64,000 bases of DNA, from assembly GCA_030068145.1 (NCBI GenBank), contig JAPJBO010000504.1:1-64000 (forward strand). Direction: 5' to 3'. The DNA comes from Diplonema papillatum. Taxonomy: Eukaryota > Euglenozoa > Diplonemea > Diplonemida > Diplonemidae. Shown one piece after another: positions 59,107-64,000 of this stretch (its first letter is position 1; each line of letters begins with the position of its first letter). Position numbers and translations under genes: made by a program. Under the pieces are notes generated by a model. That model was not told the origin of the DNA. It saw only the letters and a program-made list of their open reading frames with translations, and searched no databases.

Positions 59107-62100
59107 CTACCGCACCGCAGTCACCGTCATTTGGTCGGCCGACTCCAGCACCTTCCCGCCGACGCTGACCTGCACCGAAAAGCGTAACGAGACGGCAAGC
59201 GCGTCCTCCGGGGCGGGCCTCGCGTCGAGCACCTTAAACGTGCGCAGCATCGCTTGCAGGAGATCCGGCGAAGCTTTGCCTGTGTTTCCGGCGAACGAGA
59301 AGCACACGCACGACGGCGATTGGTCGACGGACGCGATTTTGACCTTCCGGTGGAAAATGTCCGGCGGCTTGAGGACAAGAGCCTTGGGCGGGGAGAAGGA
59401 AAGCGCCGCTTCTTGGTCACCCGCTGTTGGTTCGAGGGTCACGGTGACGACGGTGCTGGCGAGGGACGACAAGTTGAGGCGCAGGTGGGAACAGGGCGCT
59501 TTCAACGGCGGCTTCAGGCCGTCGGAGGAGAGGTCTATGAGGGGCTCGAAAAGATTCAAAGACACAGTGGCGCGGGAAGGATGCTGCGCGATACCGTCCT
59601 TCACGACGATGGCGACGCTTCGAGACAGGCGTAGCGTGTCACGCTTGGCCTCGTTCGCGTACGTTATCGCCTGGATCAGCAGCTCGATCGCCCGCAGCGG
59701 CGTCTTCTCCAGCAGGATCTTGAACCGTGACCGGCCGAGCCCGCCGTCCCGCGCCCGCTTCGACACGGTGCCCACCACCTCGCCTTTGTACAGCACCTCG
59801 ACGCACAGCTGCGAGGCCACCTTCACGAAGGAGGCGGTTCGCGCTTGCCGCTTGTCCGCTTCGGGGAGCCGGAACGAGCTCTTTTGCTGCATGCTCGGAA
59901 AGTCGCCCGAGTCGCCTACCGGCGTGCCGACGTCAATGCTGCGGCGGCGTTCGCGTCTTGTAACAAGCTCGAGATCCGGGTCGAGAGGAGCGAGGTTCAA
60001 CTGGTCCGTTTTGGAGCATGTCGAGAGGAACGAGACGAGCAGGTATCCTTCTTCGAAGACAGGGGTGTCAGGGTCCGTGACGGTGGCCTCCGTCACGATG
60101 TGGACGGGCGGCGTGCCTAGGATGTAGCACGTGCGTTCTTGGGGGATGGTGATTTCTGTCAGGTCGTCGGATGGTACGACGTCAACGACGGTGGTGACGA
60201 TGCACCCATTATCGTCGTCGGAGTCTTCGGTGTACCCTATGTCGATGGATCTGGGCTCCGGCGTTGGGTTTTTGGATGTGTTCGAGAAGCAGAACGACCG
60301 TGCGAGCAGCTCGACGACTCTGCCGGTCACCTCGCTCGCAGCGTCGAACACCACCTGGACGCGCATCGTGTCGTCGACCCTCTCCATCCGCCCCACGTAC
60401 ACCTGCGAAGAACCGCCAATCGGACCCCCCCCGCCCCCTGCAACAGACCCCCTCCTTCCGATACCCTGCAGCCCGCCGGCCTTCCCCGCCACGACGGAGC
60501 CTCTCCGGCCGCCCAGGCCGAGGACCTGCGGTGCCTGCAGGAACAGGGATCCGTCCGTTTCCACCCACTTCTGCCCGTCTTGGTCGCTCGCGAGGTCGAT
60601 CGCGTCGCGCCTGTCGATCACCTCGGCGAGCGCGCACGTGATTTTTCCTTTCGTCACCGCCTCGTCCGGTCTGAAGCGGCACCGGATCTGCCTGTTTATC
60701 GGCTTCTGCCCGTCGTTCTCGTGGTACCGCCACGAGAGCGAGTACCCGGGCGCCCACAGGGTCGGCGGGAGAACACTCAGTTTGACCCGCAAACGAGAGT
60801 CGGCGACGGGGCCGTCGCCAGCGTTCAGCTTCAGGAGGTACGTTCTGCTCCCAGTGGCCAGGCGTTTGGATTTGTTTTCGTAAGCGATGCACGAGAGGAC
60901 GTACGACGCGCAGGCCAGGGGGAGCGCGTACTGGCAGTTGAACTGCAGGGTCAGGGAGCTGGACTGCTGCCCGCGAACCCCGGTTCCCTTGAACGTGACC
61001 GTGGCCACGGGGACGTTGTTCAAGTGGACGGTGTCGCCGCGTACAGTTAGCCACAGCAAGCTGGTCAGCCTGCTCTCGGCTTCTTCTTCGGTCATCCGCT
61101 CCTGATCCAGCGACCAAAGGGTGTCGTCGACGTACCGGTTCCACCCCCGCACTTCGCACAAACTCGAGCGGTGCGACGATGTCCGGTAGAAGCTGGTCCT
61201 TGGCTCTGGCAGCACCTCTGTTCCAACGTAGAGCCTGTCTTGTTGCTCGAGTGCCATGAAGTATAGCTTGTCTTGCCCGTCGCCGCCGACGATCAAGTCG
61301 ACGTGGCACACGCCTTTGCTGAAGTCCGGTGAGTCGGGGTCGTCGAGCCGGCAGCCCGGGAACAGGCTCATCCCCTTCGCGTCGCCCACCGAGCCCTGCT
61401 GGTACGTGATCGCCGTGCGGTCGACGCAGATTTCGGTCGAGTCGTTCACGGTCTCGACCGCCACCGGCACCGCCAGGTGCGACAGGCCGATCGACCCGTC
61501 GAACACCGTGACCAGGACAACCTTCCGCAGCAGCCGCGGGTCCTGCGACACGCTTTTGTAGCGGATGCAGTCCACTATGGACTGGACGGTGTCCAATCTG
61601 AAGCCACACGGTGCAGGAGTGCACGCTTGATTCGTGTACAACACGGGAGGACCCGGCAGACGGTGGGACCGCTGGCTGGTCGGGGACAAGGGAAACCCAG
61701 GTGTGGTGATGTCGTCTTTGTTGAACCTGGCCGCGTCGGTCGTGAGCGAAGCTCTCACCGCGATGTCAACTCGTAGGCATCCCGGCGTTGTGGTCGCCTT
61801 GCCGACGCGAACGCCGTCGGAGAGGACTCGGTGGGCTTTGTAGCCCGACCTTTTGGGGGGCCTCCTACTCTGCGCGGGAGAGGGCGGGGGCTGCTGCGTT
61901 TTGGAAAGCGGGGAGACGACCGAGAGCTTCCGGGTGGCGAAGGACTGGCGCTTGGCGGAGAGCGTCTGCCGGCGCTTGAGCGCGCCGGAGGAAGAAAAAG
62001 GGGCCGCGGCGTTCGGGTGGCTCCTGCGGCGGTCGTGGCGCTTGTGGAGGGGGTCTTCGGTGAAGGCGGCGAACGACCCGAGGCCGCTGAGCGGGTTCGC

Positions 62101-64000
62101 CAACGCATCGGGCGCCGCGTCGGCCGATTCGTTCGTCTCGAGCTCTTCGTCTTCTTCGTCCTCCCCGTCGGTGTCGACTTCCAATCTGTCGAACCCCGCC
62201 CATTTGCTCTCGAACTTCACCTCCTCCAACGTCAACCCCGCCAGTTCAAACACATCCGACGCCTCCCAACCGCCCAGCACTTGGCACTCTACAAACGCGC
62301 CCTCGTACAACTCGTCCGACTTTTCCTGCGGAATCACGTCGAGTCCGCTGAGGGGCACCGCGTCGGACAATTCCCGGTACGACACAGTCCCGACGGACGT
62401 CGGGTACTGCAGCAACGGGGGGTGCACTTTTACCCGCGCGCTCGACCGCAGGACAGGGGAACTGCCAAACCCAAGGTCCACTTCGAGTGTGAGGTGCCGG
62501 GAGCCGCGTGCGGGCTTCCAGGCGACGGGTTTGTCGCTGGTTCGGGTCGGCGGGTCGACGACGACAGCGCACGTGAAGAACAGTGCGCGTATGATCGCTT
62601 CGAACGCCGCCACCGGCGCGCCGGCGCGGCTGCCCAGGAGGCGGCAGCCGTCCGCCGTCGGCTGGAAGACTCCGCAGAACCGGCCTCCCCACCACACGGC
62701 GGACGCCGCCACCTCTTCGGCCTCCTCCCCTTCCTGCCTGCCGGCCGCCGACGCGGCGAGGTCTGGCACCGTGCCTTCCTCGCCGAGACACGTGGCCGAG
62801 AGGCGGCTTTCTTCCAGGCGCTGCTGACCGGGTTCGGCGGGCGGCGGCTGCGGCTTGGCGGCGGAGAAGTCGGCGAGTGTACGGGCCTGCACGGGGTCCC
62901 TGGGGTCCACGTGGGAAACGCGGATCGACGGCGAGTCTTCGAGGAGGGAGACCCGGTCGAACTGCCGGCGGGCGCCGGTCACGCGGAGGCTCCCGGAAAG
63001 GATGGCCGCCGACACGTCGGACCGGAGCAGAGCACCCGGGTAGAGCACGAGCTTCGGCGAGAACGAGTGCTGCGAAGACGCCGCCGGGGGGTCGCGCCGC
63101 GAGAGCAGCAGGTCTTGCGACTGGCCGGCCAGGTGCAGGCGGTAAGAGGTCGCCGGGTAAGGCACAGACAGGATGCTTCCCTTCGCGGCGCCGGCGACGT
63201 CGAGGATCATGTTCACGCTGGTTTCTCCCACGGTCTCCCCGTTCACAGCGGCCGCGGGCGCGTCATTCCTCGCGGGTTCGGTGTTTTTCAGCCTCCGCAC
63301 CGCCACCGTCACCTTCGCCACGCGCATCATGCACCTCCCCCTGGCTTCCCGTTGGTACCGCAGGGAGTCCAGCACGAAGTTCACATACGCGCGCACGTCG
63401 GTGCCGCCGCCGCCTCCGGACACTTCGACGGTGAACCCGTCGCCAGCGAGGTTCGCTTGCGTGATGGTGACGCCGTCGGTCGCTTGGTCGAAGGGCTTGT
63501 CTTTCACAGCAGCAGTCGCGGCCTCCGGCTTCAAGAGCAGCTGCGGCCCCCCGTCGACTCGGTCTGCGCGAGTTTCGTCGAAGGAGAGTGCGTCGTGCGC
63601 ATCGGACACCGCCTCTTCTTCGCCCACCAGCGCCGGCAGGTTCAGGCGCTCGGACGCGAACGAGCGGTACGGGCCTGGATCCGCGAACCGACACGTCACG
63701 GCCACGCAGTGCCCCGCGGGCAACGAGACCGCAGGATACGCCAGGACGCCTTCGCAGAAGTTCCCCGGCACTGCGTACACGTCGGTGCAGTGGAAGGGGC
63801 GATCTGTTTCGCCGCCGCCGGCGTCGGTTTCACGCAGGTCCGCGTCTGGGTCCGCGTGCACGAGCGGCGGCCACGTCGGGAGCTTCACCCGCCGCGTGAA
63901 GGAAACATCCTGCGCCGCCTCTCCGGGGTTGCCCTGTCCGTCGCCCGCCGGAAGCACCGCCGCGCTGACGGCGACGGACAACAGCCGGTACGGCGGCACG
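59107..64000 (-). CDS. Very large cadherin-like-repeat surface protein, 3' part
   Basis: The frame is open from the right edge to a stop at 59107, giving 1,630 residues of a longer protein. It contains repeated beta-sandwich units marked by TVTDPDTPVFEEGYLLVSFL or RLDDPDSPDF (the D-P-D-x-P-x-F strand start) and by AITYANEAKRDTLRLSRSVA or CIRYKSVSQDP near the end. This is the cadherin-like/VCBS-type plan found in giant adhesins of algae, protists and bacteria, in which the Asp residues usually bind calcium. The last domain has ALSFSPPKALVLKPPD and a V.V.SVD pattern typical of the closing domains of such proteins. No transmembrane helix is visible here. Ser/Arg-rich low-complexity linkers occur around 61850-62200. 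An extracellular or cell-wall role is inferred. A donor-like AAG|GTGCTG lies just before the stop, and downstream copies of the last segment exist, so the real 3' end could differ. Confidence 0.72.
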   Translation of the reverse strand, partial: VPPYRLLSVAVSAAVLPAGDGQGNPGEAAQDVSFTRRVKLPTWPPLVHADPDADLRETDAGGGETDRPFHCTDVYAVPGNFCEGVLAYPAVSLPAGHCVAVTCRFADPGPYRSFASERLNLPALVGEEEAVSDAHDALSFDETRADRVDGGPQLLLKPEAATAAVKDKPFDQATDGVTITQANLAGDGFTVEVSGGGGGTDVRAYVNFVLDSLRYQREARGRCMMRVAKVTVAVRRLKNTEPARNDAPAAAVNGETVGETSVNMILDVAGAAKGSILSVPYPATSYRLHLAGQSQDLLLSRRDPPAASSQHSFSPKLVLYPGALLRSDVSAAILSGSLRVTGARRQFDRVSLLEDSPSIRVSHVDPRDPVQARTLADFSAAKPQPPPAEPGQQRLEESRLSATCLGEEGTVPDLAASAAGRQEGEEAEEVAASAVWWGGRFCGVFQPTADGCRLLGSRAGAPVAAFEAIIRALFFTCAVVVDPPTRTSDKPVAWKPARGSRHLTLEVDLGFGSSPVLRSSARVKVHPPLLQYPTSVGTVSYRELSDAVPLSGLDVIPQEKSDELYEGAFVECQVLGGWEASDVFELAGLTLEEVKFESKWAGFDRLEVDTDGEDEEDEELETNESADAAPDALANPLSGLGSFAAFTEDPLHKRHDRRRSHPNAAAPFSSSGALKRRQTLSAKRQSFATRKLSVVSPLSKTQQPPPSPAQSRRPPKRSGYKAHRVLSDGVRVGKATTTPGCLRVDIAVRASLTTDAARFNKDDITTPGFPLSPTSQRSHRLPGPPVLYTNQACTPAPCGFRLDTVQSIVDCIRYKSVSQDPRLLRKVVLVTVFDGSIGLSHLAVPVAVETVNDSTEICVDRTAITYQQGSVGDAKGMSLFPGCRLDDPDSPDFSKGVCHVDLIVGGDGQDKLYFMALEQQDRLYVGTEVLPEPRTSFYRTSSHRSSLCEVRGWNRYVDDTLWSLDQERMTEEEAESRLTSLLWLTVRGDTVHLNNVPVATVTFKGTGVRGQQSSSLTLQFNCQYALPLACASYVLSCIAYENKSKRLATGSRTYLLKLNAGDGPVADSRLRVKLSVLPPTLWAPGYSLSWRYHENDGQKPINRQIRCRFRPDEAVTKGKITCALAEVIDRRDAIDLASDQDGQKWVETDGSLFLQAPQVLGLGGRRGSVVAGKAGGLQGIGRRGSVAGGGGGPIGGSSQVYVGRMERVDDTMRVQVVFDAASEVTGRVVELLARSFCFSNTSKNPTPEPRSIDIGYTEDSDDDNGCIVTTVVDVVPSDDLTEITIPQERTCYILGTPPVHIVTEATVTDPDTPVFEEGYLLVSFLSTCSKTDQLNLAPLDPDLELVTRRERRRSIDVGTPVGDSGDFPSMQQKSSFRLPEADKRQARTASFVKVASQLCVEVLYKGEVVGTVSKRARDGGLGRSRFKILLEKTPLRAIELLIQAITYANEAKRDTLRLSRSVAIVVKDGIAQHPSRATVSLNLFEPLIDLSSDGLKPPLKAPCSHLRLNLSSLASTVVTVTLEPTAGDQEAALSFSPPKALVLKPPDIFHRKVKIASVDQSPSCVCFSFAGNTGKASPDLLQAMLRTFKVLDARPAPEDALAVSLRFSVQVSVGGKVLESADQMTVTAVR

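Overview
This is a 64 kb piece of a nuclear genome from a eukaryotic microbe. The genes are broken by GT-AG introns, the coding DNA is GC-rich, and the proteins carry eukaryotic extracellular and cytosolic modules (kringle, EGF-like, C-type lectin, TIG/IPT, PAN, WW). The non-coding DNA is full of short dispersed repeats, a hAT transposon relic and a stray 18S rRNA fragment. A protist or alga is likely. I cannot name the lineage from the sequence alone.

Layout. Positions 1-24975 hold what I read as one giant minus-strand gene. It has six visible exons, at least about 7,090 residues, and continues past the left edge. It encodes a secreted or type I membrane protein with, in order: signal peptide, discoidin-like region interrupted by a kringle, several dozen cysteine-rich/EGF-like modules, a C-type lectin domain with a large insertion, TIG/IPT domains, a PAN/apple module, a final cysteine-rich stalk, membrane segments and a cytosolic tail with a WW domain. 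Next come a two-exon nucleoside hydrolase (27103-28651), a two-exon choline-transporter-like SLC44 gene (34649-37512), a small secreted cysteine protein (53194-53859), a membrane-anchored divergent MsrA-like protein (55908-56744) and the 3' part of a very large protein with cadherin-like repeats (59107-64000, running off the right edge). All six genes are on the minus strand. The stretches between them, especially 29.7-34.6 kb and 37.5-53.2 kb, hold no gene I can support.

The most striking structural theme is that three unrelated genes (nucleoside hydrolase, MsrA-like, cadherin-like) are bordered by tandem partial copies of themselves. Copies of the gene 3' end lie downstream, and for the first two genes copies of the 5' end lie upstream. 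Some copies keep intact reading frame with only synonymous changes; others are decayed. The second theme is a set of short repeats that recur both between genes and inside introns.

The giant receptor-like protein, the transporter and the secreted or surface proteins together suggest a cell-surface-rich neighbourhood, but nothing shows that these genes form one pathway. Splice sites are read by eye, so exon ends may be off by a base or two.
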